DNA of 29,152 nucleotides from Gemmiger_A avium (lineage in GTDB: Bacteria; Bacillota; Clostridia; Oscillospirales; Ruminococcaceae): positions 1 through 29,152 of the forward strand of contig DXFE01000111.1 in the NCBI GenBank assembly GCA_019114585.1, given 5' to 3'. Positions within the stretch are counted from its first letter, which is position 1; every line of letters starts with the position of its first letter. The translations under genes and the position numbers were made by a program. Below, one piece after another: positions 1 through 7,809 of this stretch. The notes below the pieces were generated by a model. That model had not been told where the DNA came from. It ran no database searches and saw only the letters and a program-made list of their open reading frames with translations.

Positions 1-2
1 AA

Positions 3-1187
3 GTGTCCGGCGGTGTGGACGGGTTTGTAAACTACCTGACGGTGCAGAGCCGGAAGGTAAAAAGCAAGCGGGCCGCCATGCTGATTGCCTACGGCATCGG
101 TATCCTGATCTTTATTGACGGACTGCTGAGCATTATGTTCACCGGCGTTGTGACCCGCCCGCTGATCGACAAATACAAGGTATCCCGGGAAAAGCTGGCC
201 TACATCTGCGACGCGACCTCTGCCCCGGTAAACGCGATCATTCCGCTGAACTCCTGGGGCGCGATGCTCATGGGACTGATTGCGGCGGAGATCACCGCCG
301 GGTTCATCTCCGGCGATCCGATGACCCTGCTGGTTGAGAGCCTGCCGTTCCAGTTCTACAGCATTCTGTCTTTGGTGTTTGTGCTGTTCTACATTCTGAC
401 CGGCAAGGACTGGGGGCCCATGAAGCGGGCCGAGCAGCGGGTGCAAACCACCGGCGCGCTGTATGACGAGGGGGTCACTCCCCTGCTGAACGACCGGGAC
501 GGCATCGAGCGTCTGGTGCCTGCCGGCCAGGGGAACAAATGGAACATGATTCTGCCCCTGATCGTGCTGATCGGCGGCACCTTTATCGGGCTGTTTGTTA
601 CCGGCGGCGGCAACATCATCAACGGCAGCGGTACCACGGCGATTCTGTACTCGGTGATCGTTACCCTGCTGTTCATGGCCGTGCTGTACACCCGGCAGAA
701 GATCATGACCGGCAAGCAGTTCAGCGACTATCTGCTGAAAGGTGTCAGCAACATGATCAATCTGGTCTGCCTGCTGGTTCTGGCCTTTGCCATCGGTGCG
801 GTGGTCAAGCAGCTGGAGACCGGCCTGTTCCTGGCCAGCCTGATTGGCGACCAGATCAGCGGCGCGTTCTGCCCCGCAATCATTTTCGTACTGGGCGCGG
901 TGATGGCGTTCGCCACCGGCACCAGCTGGGGCACCTTCTCCATCATGATGCCCATTGCTATCCCCATGGCGGCGGCCATGGATGCCAACATGCTGCTGAC
1001 CATTGGCGCCGTGATCTCCGGCGGCATCTTCGGCGACCACTGCTCCCCCATTTCGGACACCACCATCCTGTCCTCCATGTCGGTGGGCACGGACCTGTTC
1101 TCTCACGTTAAGACCCAGCTGCCCTACGCGCTGGTGGTAGCCGCCCTGTCCACGGTTCTGTACGTGGGATTCGGGCTGGCGCTGTAA
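3..1187 (+). CDS. nhaC: Na+/H+ antiporter, NhaC family (5'-truncated by window edge)
   Basis: This is the C-terminal 394 residues or so of a polytopic membrane antiporter that would exchange Na+ (or a small organic anion) for protons across the cytoplasmic membrane. The reading frame is open to the window edge, so the GTG at position 3 is probably internal rather than the true start. Seen in the sequence are many hydrophobic helices, the early SAPVNAIIPLNSWGA segment, and a late GDHCSPISDTTILSS motif, which is characteristic of the NhaC/MleN-type antiporters. A strong bidirectional terminator follows 12 bases after the stop, so the gene ends its own transcription unit and converges on the sugar-kinase end of the next operon. 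Family assignment is firm; the exact ion or substrate specificity cannot be read from this fragment. Confidence 0.85.
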   Translation: MSGGVDGFVNYLTVQSRKVKSKRAAMLIAYGIGILIFIDGLLSIMFTGVVTRPLIDKYKVSREKLAYICDATSAPVNAIIPLNSWGAMLMGLIAAEITAGFISGDPMTLLVESLPFQFYSILSLVFVLFYILTGKDWGPMKRAEQRVQTTGALYDEGVTPLLNDRDGIERLVPAGQGNKWNMILPLIVLIGGTFIGLFVTGGGNIINGSGTTAILYSVIVTLLFMAVLYTRQKIMTGKQFSDYLLKGVSNMINLVCLLVLAFAIGAVVKQLETGLFLASLIGDQISGAFCPAIIFVLGAVMAFATGTSWGTFSIMMPIAIPMAAAMDANMLLTIGAVISGGIFGDHCSPISDTTILSSMSVGTDLFSHVKTQLPYALVVAALSTVLYVGFGLAL

Positions 1188-1199
1188 ACCATAAAAAGC

Positions 1200-1245
1200 A
1201 ACCCCACCGCCCGGCGAGCGCTTCGGCTCGTAAGGCGGTGGGGTT
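1200..1245. terminator. bidirectional intrinsic terminator
   Basis: A 12-bp perfect stem (1200-1211 with 1234-1245; core ACCCCACCGCC) carries a nested smaller hairpin in its loop. It is followed by an AT-rich tract on the plus side and by a short T-run on the minus side. It serves both the antiporter gene and the converging nine-gene minus-strand operon. Confidence 0.85.
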
Positions 1246-1250
1246 ATTTT

Positions 1251-2210
1251 TTATTCTTCTTCCAGGCGGCGGATAACCTCGCTGTATGCCGGGACGCTGG
1301 AGATGCCGCCGGGGCGGGTGGTGGAAAGGCCCGCACTGGTGCAGGCGAAGCGGACCACCTGGCGCAGTTCGTCGGCGTTCAGGGTCTCGGGGGATTTGCC
1401 CAGCGACAGCAGTTTCCACATTGCGCTGCCGCCGAAGATATCCCCTGCGCCGGTGGTATCCACCACCGTGATGCCGCTGAGCGCCGGGACCCGGCCCTCG
1501 GCGTTCTGATTTTTGAACACGCAGCCTTCACCGCCGCAGGTCACAAAGACCAGCTTTACCCCGTACTGGCTGAGAATATGCCGGGCGCCTTCCTCCGGGC
1601 CAAGGCCAAAGAGGAACTCCACCTCTTCGTCACTGATTTTTACCACGTCCGCCTGAGAAAGGCCCCAGAGCAGCTGGGTACGGGCTTCCTCCAGGCTGGA
1701 CCAGAGGGGTTTGCGCAGGTTGGGGTCATAGCTGATCAGCTTGCCCTTTGCTTTTGCGTACTCCACCGCTTTGCGGGTAGCCGATCGGGCCGGTTCGTTT
1801 GTAAGGGACAGGGTGCCGAAGTGAAGGACCTTGGCCTCGTCCAGCAAGGACAGGTCCAGTTCTTCAAAAGACAGGCAGGTATCCGCGCCGGGTTTGCGGG
1901 CAAAGGAAAATTCCCGGTTGCCGGTGCTGTCCAGCGTAACGAACGCGAGAGTGGTAAAGGTCGCTGCATCCGCTGCAATGCCCCGGGTTTCCACCCCGGC
2001 CTTGCGCAGCGTACCGATGAGCAGACGGCCGAACGTATCCTCCCCTACCTTGCCCAGCAGAGCGGTATGCGCGCCGAACCGGGCCAGCGCGGCCAGATAA
2101 TTGGCGGGAGCCCCGCCGGGATGGGCGGCCATGGTGGGGTACCCGTCCGCATCCGAGCCGATACAGGTAAAATCGATGAGGAGTTCGCCCAATGCCACTA
2201 CGTCAATCAT
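1251..2210 (-). CDS. PfkB-family carbohydrate kinase (fructokinase-like)
   Basis: A cytoplasmic ATP-dependent sugar kinase of the ribokinase/PfkB fold, 319 residues, the usual length. The N-terminal GELLIDF and the substrate-binding GGAPANYLAALARFG segment (about 32-46) are present. The second PfkB signature, DTTGAGD at 251-257, ends in the catalytic Asp257. The start ATG at 2210 has AGGTGG a few bases upstream and lies 9 bases after the isomerase stop codon. As the last gene of the operon and directly behind a D-lyxose/D-mannose isomerase, it probably phosphorylates the ketose made by that enzyme: fructose to fructose phosphate, or xylulose to xylulose 5-phosphate. The family is sure; the substrate is inferred from the neighbour. 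Confidence 0.85.
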   Translation of the reverse strand: MIDVVALGELLIDFTCIGSDADGYPTMAAHPGGAPANYLAALARFGAHTALLGKVGEDTFGRLLIGTLRKAGVETRGIAADAATFTTLAFVTLDSTGNREFSFARKPGADTCLSFEELDLSLLDEAKVLHFGTLSLTNEPARSATRKAVEYAKAKGKLISYDPNLRKPLWSSLEEARTQLLWGLSQADVVKISDEEVEFLFGLGPEEGARHILSQYGVKLVFVTCGGEGCVFKNQNAEGRVPALSGITVVDTTGAGDIFGGSAMWKLLSLGKSPETLNADELRQVVRFACTSAGLSTTRPGGISSVPAYSEVIRRLEEE

Positions 2211-2219
2211 GCCGCCACC

Positions 2220-2906
2220 TCACTTTGCTGCCGGATACTCGTTGCACAGAAGGCGGTAGGGCGGCTCGTCCTCTTCGATGGTGGGGAAACGCCCTACCGG
2301 CGGTTCAAAGCGGTTGTCGGTGTTGTCATCGTTGCACTGGCTGACCTCACCCAGCAGCACCGGACCGGTGCCCTCTTCTACCGTGAAGTCGTGGTACAGG
2401 TACTGCTGTACATGGATGCTCTCCCCCGGTGTCAGCCGGATCTGGGTGCCGGCCGGTACCGTATAGGTGCGGCCATCGGTGTGGACGGTCACATCCGATT
2501 CGTAGTCAATGGACTCGTCCGGCAGGCTGTTGTATACCCGGATCAGCACATTGCCGCCGCCCCGGTTGATGATGTCCTCGGTTTTGAACCAGTGGAAATG
2601 GTTTGGGGCATACTGGCCCTCTTTCAGATACAGCAGCTTTTCCGCGTAGACCTTGGGATACTTGTCCGCCATGGCCCGGTTGCCGTTGCGCAGGGTAATG
2701 AGGGAAAAGCCCACCCTGTCAAAATCGCCCATACCGTAATCGGTGATGTCCCAGCCCAGCATGCAGTCCCGCACTTCGTCGTACTCGTGGCCCAAGGTCT
2801 GCCACTGCTCCGGGGTGAAATGGCAGAAAGGCGGCAGGTAACAGCAGTATTTCTGGCACATTGCCTCCAGTTCCCGGAGGGCTTTATTGATTTCGGAACG
2901 TTTCAT
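2220..2906 (-). CDS. D-lyxose/D-mannose ketol-isomerase (cupin fold)
   Basis: A 228-residue single-domain cupin of the D-lyxose isomerase family. These enzymes interconvert D-lyxose with D-xylulose and often D-mannose with D-fructose, using a divalent metal. The metal-site pattern NHFHWFKTED (His103, His105, Glu110) and the later His172 in YLYHDF are in the expected places. The length matches the family. The ATG at 2906 was chosen because a GAGAGG ribosome site sits about 9 bases upstream; an in-frame ATG nine codons earlier has no such site. The gene lies 54 bases downstream of the SGNH esterase gene and 9 bases upstream of the PfkB kinase, suggesting an isomerase-kinase pair that feeds central sugar metabolism. 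Confidence 0.82.
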   Translation of the reverse strand: MKRSEINKALRELEAMCQKYCCYLPPFCHFTPEQWQTLGHEYDEVRDCMLGWDITDYGMGDFDRVGFSLITLRNGNRAMADKYPKVYAEKLLYLKEGQYAPNHFHWFKTEDIINRGGGNVLIRVYNSLPDESIDYESDVTVHTDGRTYTVPAGTQIRLTPGESIHVQQYLYHDFTVEEGTGPVLLGEVSQCNDDNTDNRFEPPVGRFPTIEEDEPPYRLLCNEYPAAK

Positions 2907-2960
2907 GGAATAGCCTCTCTTCTCAATCGTCAATTCGGTTGCTTGCGGAAACGGCTGCTT

Positions 2961-3599
2961 TTATCGGTTCAGAGCGTTCCGGATCGTTTCCGCCACATGG
3001 CGGCCCAGGCGCTCAAACCCGCGCTCCGTCAGATGAACGTAATCCGCGTATTCTTCTTCGCCCCAGTCCTGCAGGAATGCATACAGGTCGTCCACCTCTG
3101 CCCCCAGCGGCAGCAGCGCCGCTTTGGCCTCCTGGTTATAGCGGGCAATCTCCGCCCGGCTGCGGGGGTTCGGACCCATGGTGCCGTTCGGGTTGGGCGG
3201 TGTGGTCGTGGCAAACAGGATTTTTGCGTTGGGGAAATACCGCTGCAAGCGCCCGTAAATGCGCACCAGCATAGCGGCGTATTCCGGCTCGGTGTTCAGC
3301 GGCTGCGGATCGCCGTCCCAATGGGCGGCATCCCAGTGGCCATTGTTCCAGTATACCAGCCGCACGGCCGCGGGATCGGCCACGAGTTCTTTCCAGCCCG
3401 CCAGGCTGGTGTAGGTGTACTGGGTATAGCGGCAGTTTTCCTCCGGGGCCACCAACGTGGCCTGCCCTTCCAGAGCACGCTGCAGATAGGACTGAAACCC
3501 CATCCGTATGGAATCCCCGATCAGGAAAACCAGGTTTTCCCCTTTGGCGGCAGCCCGGGAAGGGCCGCCCTCCTCATCGTATACCGGCACGTCTCTCAC
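2961..3599 (-). CDS. SGNH/GDSL-type hydrolase (acetyl-esterase-like)
   Basis: A 212-residue hydrolase of the SGNH superfamily, typically removing acyl groups such as acetate from carbohydrates or other small esters. The block I motif IGDSIRMG places the nucleophile at Ser30. Block III is WNNGHWD near residues 84-90. Block V, DYVHLTERG, supplies Asp186 and His189. No signal peptide is visible, so it probably acts in the cytoplasm on an imported compound. Its GTG start overlaps the stop codon of the preceding FAD oxidoreductase gene in a GTGA arrangement, implying translational coupling. Within this operon it would fit a de-acylation step before the isomerase and kinase. The substrate is not known. 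Confidence 0.75.
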   Translation of the reverse strand: MRDVPVYDEEGGPSRAAAKGENLVFLIGDSIRMGFQSYLQRALEGQATLVAPEENCRYTQYTYTSLAGWKELVADPAAVRLVYWNNGHWDAAHWDGDPQPLNTEPEYAAMLVRIYGRLQRYFPNAKILFATTTPPNPNGTMGPNPRSRAEIARYNQEAKAALLPLGAEVDDLYAFLQDWGEEEYADYVHLTERGFERLGRHVAETIRNALNR

Positions 3600-4954
3600 C
3601 CCGCATATTCATCCAGGAATGCGCCGTCCTGCCGCAGGGTTTCCCGCAGCCGGTCGGTATCCAGCTGATTGGCGGGCTGGCCGGTCTGCACGCTCTGGGC
3701 GGCGGCGGTACCCGCTGCCTGGCCAACCGCCATCACAATGGGGGTTAGCCGGATGGAGGCACAGGCTTCGTGGGTGGTGCTGATGCAGCGGCCCGCCACG
3801 ATCAGGTTTTCCACCTCATGGACGACCAGACAGCCATAGGGCACCGAGTACCAGCTGCCCGGTTTCAGGAATTCATGTTTCATGGTGGCGCCGTCCGGCG
3901 AATGGATGTCGATGGGATAGCCGCTCATGGCGATCGCGTCCGGGAACATCCGGTTGCTCAGCAGGTCCTGGGCGGTCAGCTTGTAGCAGCCGTTGATCTT
4001 GCGGCTTTCCCGGATGCCGATGTTGGGCCCGGTGGAGAGGATGCGGCAGTTTTCAAAGCCGGGAATGTGATGGCGCATAAACGCCGCGATCTGATGGGCC
4101 TGACGGCGGCCCTCGATCTCCGCATCGGTAAGCTGGAACGGATCCACCGCCGAATGCTGCACGATGCGGGACATGTTCAGGATGAACTCACCGGGGGTAT
4201 TGGTCTCAAAACAGAGCACCATATCCCGGTCCACGTCGAATTCGCCGGCTTCCCTGGCCGCGCGGATCACCGAATAGGCACCCTGGATACCGGTGCGGGG
4301 GATCTTGTCCAGATGATCAAAGGGAATGGTGGCCAGCATATCCTCCGGGTGGGTGCGCACGTACTCCATGACCTTTTCCCGGTCCACTCCGCCGACCTTG
4401 ATGTTCATGGTCATGGCCTGGGCCAGGTTGTCCTTGTCGCGGCCGTAGACGCTGGAAACACCCGCATGGGTGGCCAGGTCGGCGTCGGCGCTGCAATCCA
4501 GGAAAACATCGGCGGTCACGGTAAAGAATCCGTTCTTTGCATAGAGGGTAACGGAAGTGATCCGCCCATCCTGCACCTGGCAGCCGGTATATACCGTGTG
4601 GTAAAGCAGCTGCACACCGGCCTCCAGTGCCATCTCCTCCAGCACCAGTTTAAGGCCCTCGGCATCAAAGGGGGTGATGCTGCTGACAAAGCCCACAAAG
4701 TCCTCCATATGGCCGGGTGAAAAGCCTTTGGCTTTCATGCGTTCCACAATTTCGTCCGGAATGCCGCGCACCACCTGGGTATCGCCGGCATGGAAGGTCA
4801 TCTGAGGACCCACCCCCGCGCCGGTGAGCGAACCGCCCAGGTAGCCGCTCTGTTCCACCAGCAGCACCCTGGCGCCCCGCCGGGCAGCAGCGATCGCCGC
4901 CGTAACACCGGCCGGACCGCCGCCGATAATGACCACTTCATAGTTCAGTTCCAT
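3596..4954 (-). CDS. FAD-dependent oxidoreductase (PF12831-like)
   Basis: A 452-residue flavoprotein with an N-terminal Rossmann motif (IIGGGPAG, residues 9-16, followed by an acidic residue after the second strand). The C-terminal second FAD-contact region contains NLIVAGRCIS and later AVGQAAGTAAA. This is the layout of the FAD-dependent oxidoreductase family PF12831, found in many catabolic clusters with varied or unknown substrates. The ATG at 4954 was chosen because AGGAGG lies just upstream; a longer open frame to 5140 has no ribosome site and overlaps the previous gene heavily. The chosen start still overlaps that gene by 17 bases, and the 3' end overlaps the SGNH gene by 4. It likely oxidises or reduces the substrate in the cytoplasm; direction and substrate are unknown. 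Confidence 0.8.
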   Translation of the reverse strand: MELNYEVVIIGGGPAGVTAAIAAARRGARVLLVEQSGYLGGSLTGAGVGPQMTFHAGDTQVVRGIPDEIVERMKAKGFSPGHMEDFVGFVSSITPFDAEGLKLVLEEMALEAGVQLLYHTVYTGCQVQDGRITSVTLYAKNGFFTVTADVFLDCSADADLATHAGVSSVYGRDKDNLAQAMTMNIKVGGVDREKVMEYVRTHPEDMLATIPFDHLDKIPRTGIQGAYSVIRAAREAGEFDVDRDMVLCFETNTPGEFILNMSRIVQHSAVDPFQLTDAEIEGRRQAHQIAAFMRHHIPGFENCRILSTGPNIGIRESRKINGCYKLTAQDLLSNRMFPDAIAMSGYPIDIHSPDGATMKHEFLKPGSWYSVPYGCLVVHEVENLIVAGRCISTTHEACASIRLTPIVMAVGQAAGTAAAQSVQTGQPANQLDTDRLRETLRQDGAFLDEYAG

Positions 4955-5525
4955 CTTCTTGCGCCTCCTTCTGTCGCAGCAGATCGTGATAGGTACGGGC
5001 AAAGGCATGCGCGCCGATCTCCGAAAGGGCGCGCAGCCCGGTCTTCCCCAGCCGCACCGGGCCGACCTGCACCATGGGGACGGTATAGTCCCGGCTGGTG
5101 AGGCCCAGTTCGGTGACCTCGAGGAAGTGGAAATACTCATGGCTGAGAATTAGGTTTACTGCGGTTTCATAGTCCAGGGCATTCTGCTGTGCCCACAGTT
5201 CAATGGCTTTGCAGTACAGGTTGACGCACTTCTGGCCGGAGATATAATCGCTGAAATAGCGCTGACCGCCCGCCACGAAGTCGCTGTCCTTTTCGTTCAG
5301 CTGCAGCCCGCTGTTCTGCACAATGGCCCGGAAATCCCCCGACCCGTTCTGCCGCCGGAACACCTCCCGCGCGGCCGCGCAGCCTTTCTGCCAGGCTTTT
5401 TCCACAATGGCGGCGCGGTCCTGCTCCGGAACGCGGGCATAGCAGGGATCATAGGTCAGTTCCTTGTCGGCCAGTTCCCGGCCGGGAAAGGGAAAGCGGA
5501 ATTCTTCCATCGCATCCTCCGGCAT
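4938..5525 (-). CDS. uncharacterised HExxH protein, minigluzincin-like signature
   Basis: A 195-residue soluble protein whose family I do not recognise. The clearest feature is HEYFH at residues 129-133, a zinc-hydrolase HExxH pattern. It is followed by SEIGAHAFA (168-176), which matches the ExxAxxFA third-ligand motif of small gluzincin-type peptidases such as the ImmA/IrrE group. No signal peptide or membrane segment is visible. Its ATG shares one base with the TAA of the hydantoinase gene (TAATG), and its end overlaps the FAD oxidoreductase start by 17 bases, so the three are almost certainly translated together. A metal-dependent amidase or peptidase acting on the same substrate is possible. 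The motif is seen; activity is inference. Confidence 0.65.
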   Translation of the reverse strand: MPEDAMEEFRFPFPGRELADKELTYDPCYARVPEQDRAAIVEKAWQKGCAAAREVFRRQNGSGDFRAIVQNSGLQLNEKDSDFVAGGQRYFSDYISGQKCVNLYCKAIELWAQQNALDYETAVNLILSHEYFHFLEVTELGLTSRDYTVPMVQVGPVRLGKTGLRALSEIGAHAFARTYHDLLRQKEAQEDGTEL

Positions 5526-7675
5526 TACGCGTCCACCCGCTTGGTGGCCGCCAGAATCAGGGGCTCTTCCTGCCGGCAGCCCGCCAGCTCCACATTGCCC
5601 AGGCTGGCAATCTGCTCCGGGCTCTGCAGGCCGGACAGGTCAATAATCCGCTTGCCCAGCACCACATACACGTTGGGCAGGTTGGTGCCGCCGTCGTTGT
5701 ATTCGGTCAGCTCTTCCAGGATCCAGGCCAGGTCCTTTTCCCACTGGGCCACCGTGGTCTGGCGCACCCAGGCGCTGTTTTTCTGCAGGCGGATTACGCC
5801 CTCCTCGTCGATCAGACGAAGCTGGTTGCTGCTCTTCTTCACAAGACCGAACAGCTTCTTTTCCACCTTGGTATACTGCACCGCATACATCACGCCGTTC
5901 TGGGCGGCCACCTTCAGTTCCGACTTCGGAGCGTCCAGATTCTCGGCTACAATCTCCAGCAGTTTTTCCTGGTCCAGTTTCTGGTTCATCCGGTCCTTGC
6001 TGCGCATCTCGGTGGCGCCCACGGCGATGGCCCGCACAATGTTGCGCTGGGTATCCACCTCCACGCTGACCTCCACAGTGCCGGGGGCCGCGCCGTTCTG
6101 GATGGCTTTGAGTTCCGCCTCACGCCGGACGCTGATGATGTCGTCCTCGGTGGGGTTGGTCACGCTGCGTTCCACCATGTCCCGCACCATGGCCAGCGCC
6201 ACGCCGATGGTGGAGATGACCGGCGCGTTTTTGGCGATGTAGGATTTATGGCCCATGGTCTGTGCCAGGTGAGGCACCACGGTGGCCGCACCGCCGCCGC
6301 CGCCCACAAAGACGGTATGCCGCGGATCCATGTCATAGTCCTTGAGCAGCTGGGCGGCAACCTTGCTGTTTTTGGCGGCCGCGTAGTCCAGCACCTTCCG
6401 GGCGGCTTCCTCCACGGTGCAGCCCATATTGTCCGCCAGGGGCTGCCAGGCCTTGCGGGCGGCCTCCACATTGCCGTAGGCGTAGTCCTCCGGGCGGACA
6501 AAGCCCGCCAGGTTGGCCGCGCCCGCCATGGTCAGCGCTACCCGGACGCCGCCGGCACACTCGATGCAGGCGTATTCCGGGTCGCCCTCCATCGGGCGGA
6601 CGGAGACCAGTTTCGGCTCCACGATCTTCTCCGCCGGGGTGTAGACTTCGTAGTCCAGACCGGCGATGTGGGCGCTGCGGGGGCCGGTGTTCACGGCTTT
6701 GCCGTTCTTGATCTCCACCATACTGCCGCCGCCGATGCCTACGGTGCGCACATCCAGGCTGTTCAGATAGGTCTTGTGGCCGCCTACTTCGGCGTACCGG
6801 ATCATGACCTTGCCGTCCTTCACGCAGGAGATATCGGTGGAGGTGCCGCCTACCTCAAAGAAGATGCCGTCGGTGAGTTTTTCATACATCAGCGCGCCTG
6901 CCACGCCCGCCGCGGGACCGGACAGAATGGTCAGGATCGGGCGGTTGCGCACCTCGTCCACCGTCATAACGCCGCCGTCGCACCGCATGACCATCAGCGG
7001 ACTTTCGATGTTGGCGGCCTTGATGCTCTCATCGGTCATGGTAGCCGCTTCCAGCATCTTGGGCATGATGCTGGCGTTGACCACCGCCGTGCGGGTACGG
7101 ATCTTAAGGCCGTACAGTTTGGAGATATCGTTGGTGGCGGTACCGGGCAGCGAGGCTTCCCGGCACAGTTCCACCGTGCGGTTTTCCTTGGCGGGATCAT
7201 CCACGCTGAACGCTTCGGCCGCCACAAAGCTGGTGCAGCCGCGGTTTTTCAGCTCTTCCAGCGCCTGGCGGATGGCACCGTCCAGGTCCGCAGCGGAGGT
7301 ATCCACATAGCTGTTCTCCGAGCGCAGGAACTTACCGGGGGCCAGCTCAATATCACCGATGGTGGTATCGCCTTTGCTCTTGGCGCCCTGCAGGCCCTGG
7401 CCCAGGGTGATCACGCCCACCTTGGCCACGTCGCCTTCCAGCAGCGCGTTGGTGGCCTGGGTGGTGCCGTGGGCGATGAAAACCACGTCCTCCGGCGCGA
7501 TGTGGCACTGCTCCATAACCTTGTGCAGCACCTGAATGATACCGGCCGCAACGCCTTCCTTTGCGTCGTGGGTGGTGGGAGTTTTTACGACGCCGATCAC
7601 CTCATAGGTGTCGTTGTCAATGGCGACGGCATCGGTAAAGGTGCCGCCCACGTCAATGCCAATGCGAACTTTCAT
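5525..7675 (-). CDS. hydantoinase/oxoprolinase family protein (HyuA-like)
   Basis: A 716-residue cytoplasmic protein of the HyuA class. It shares the actin-like ATPase fold with the ATP-dependent 5-oxoprolinase and N-methylhydantoinase subunits, which open lactam or hydantoin rings. The N-terminal domain begins IGIDVGGTFTDAV (phosphate loop near residues 5-17). The central domain carries LSGPAAGVAGA, FEVGGTSTDIS and a glycine-rich GIGGGSM segment, and a late FVGGGGGAATVVPHLA. A good GGAGG site precedes the ATG. No HyuB-type partner, which normally completes the two-subunit enzyme, lies in the window; HyuA-only members occur but their reactions are poorly known. It sits between the permease and the HExxH protein, so it probably acts early on the imported compound. 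Confidence 0.82.
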   Translation of the reverse strand: MKVRIGIDVGGTFTDAVAIDNDTYEVIGVVKTPTTHDAKEGVAAGIIQVLHKVMEQCHIAPEDVVFIAHGTTQATNALLEGDVAKVGVITLGQGLQGAKSKGDTTIGDIELAPGKFLRSENSYVDTSAADLDGAIRQALEELKNRGCTSFVAAEAFSVDDPAKENRTVELCREASLPGTATNDISKLYGLKIRTRTAVVNASIMPKMLEAATMTDESIKAANIESPLMVMRCDGGVMTVDEVRNRPILTILSGPAAGVAGALMYEKLTDGIFFEVGGTSTDISCVKDGKVMIRYAEVGGHKTYLNSLDVRTVGIGGGSMVEIKNGKAVNTGPRSAHIAGLDYEVYTPAEKIVEPKLVSVRPMEGDPEYACIECAGGVRVALTMAGAANLAGFVRPEDYAYGNVEAARKAWQPLADNMGCTVEEAARKVLDYAAAKNSKVAAQLLKDYDMDPRHTVFVGGGGGAATVVPHLAQTMGHKSYIAKNAPVISTIGVALAMVRDMVERSVTNPTEDDIISVRREAELKAIQNGAAPGTVEVSVEVDTQRNIVRAIAVGATEMRSKDRMNQKLDQEKLLEIVAENLDAPKSELKVAAQNGVMYAVQYTKVEKKLFGLVKKSSNQLRLIDEEGVIRLQKNSAWVRQTTVAQWEKDLAWILEELTEYNDGGTNLPNVYVVLGKRIIDLSGLQSPEQIASLGNVELAGCRQEEPLILAATKRVDA

Positions 7676-7700
7676 AAGATGACCTCCACGTTTTTCTTTT

Positions 7701-7783
7701 TCTGGTCCTGAGATTCAACCGAAAAGGCTGCTTTTCGGCTCAAGCCCGGGACCAGACCGGGATGCCCCGCAGAGGCATCCCGG
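7701..7783 (-). other. structured intergenic RNA (two abutting hairpins)
   Basis: The 134-base gap between the permease and hydantoinase genes contains two hairpins with no gap between them. One is a perfect 10-bp stem (7757-7766 with 7774-7783, core CCGGGATGCC). The other is a nested structure: outer TCTGGTCC/GGACCAGA (7701-7708 with 7749-7756), a middle TGAG/CTCA, and an inner 8-bp CCGAAAAG/CTTTTCGG with a 4-base loop. On the transcribed strand an A-rich stretch follows rather than T, so it is not an ordinary terminator. The hydantoinase ribosome site comes next. Possible roles are an mRNA processing or stabilising element, or a regulatory RNA. Confidence 0.6.
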
Positions 7784-7809
7784 CTTGGCAATAGTTCCGG
7801 TTTTAAAAA

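Noticed and set aside
7701..7783. Guanidine-type riboswitch before the hydantoinase gene
   Set aside because: Two hairpins are present, but the loop sequences do not show the ACGR pattern of guanidine-II RNAs, so the label is not supported.
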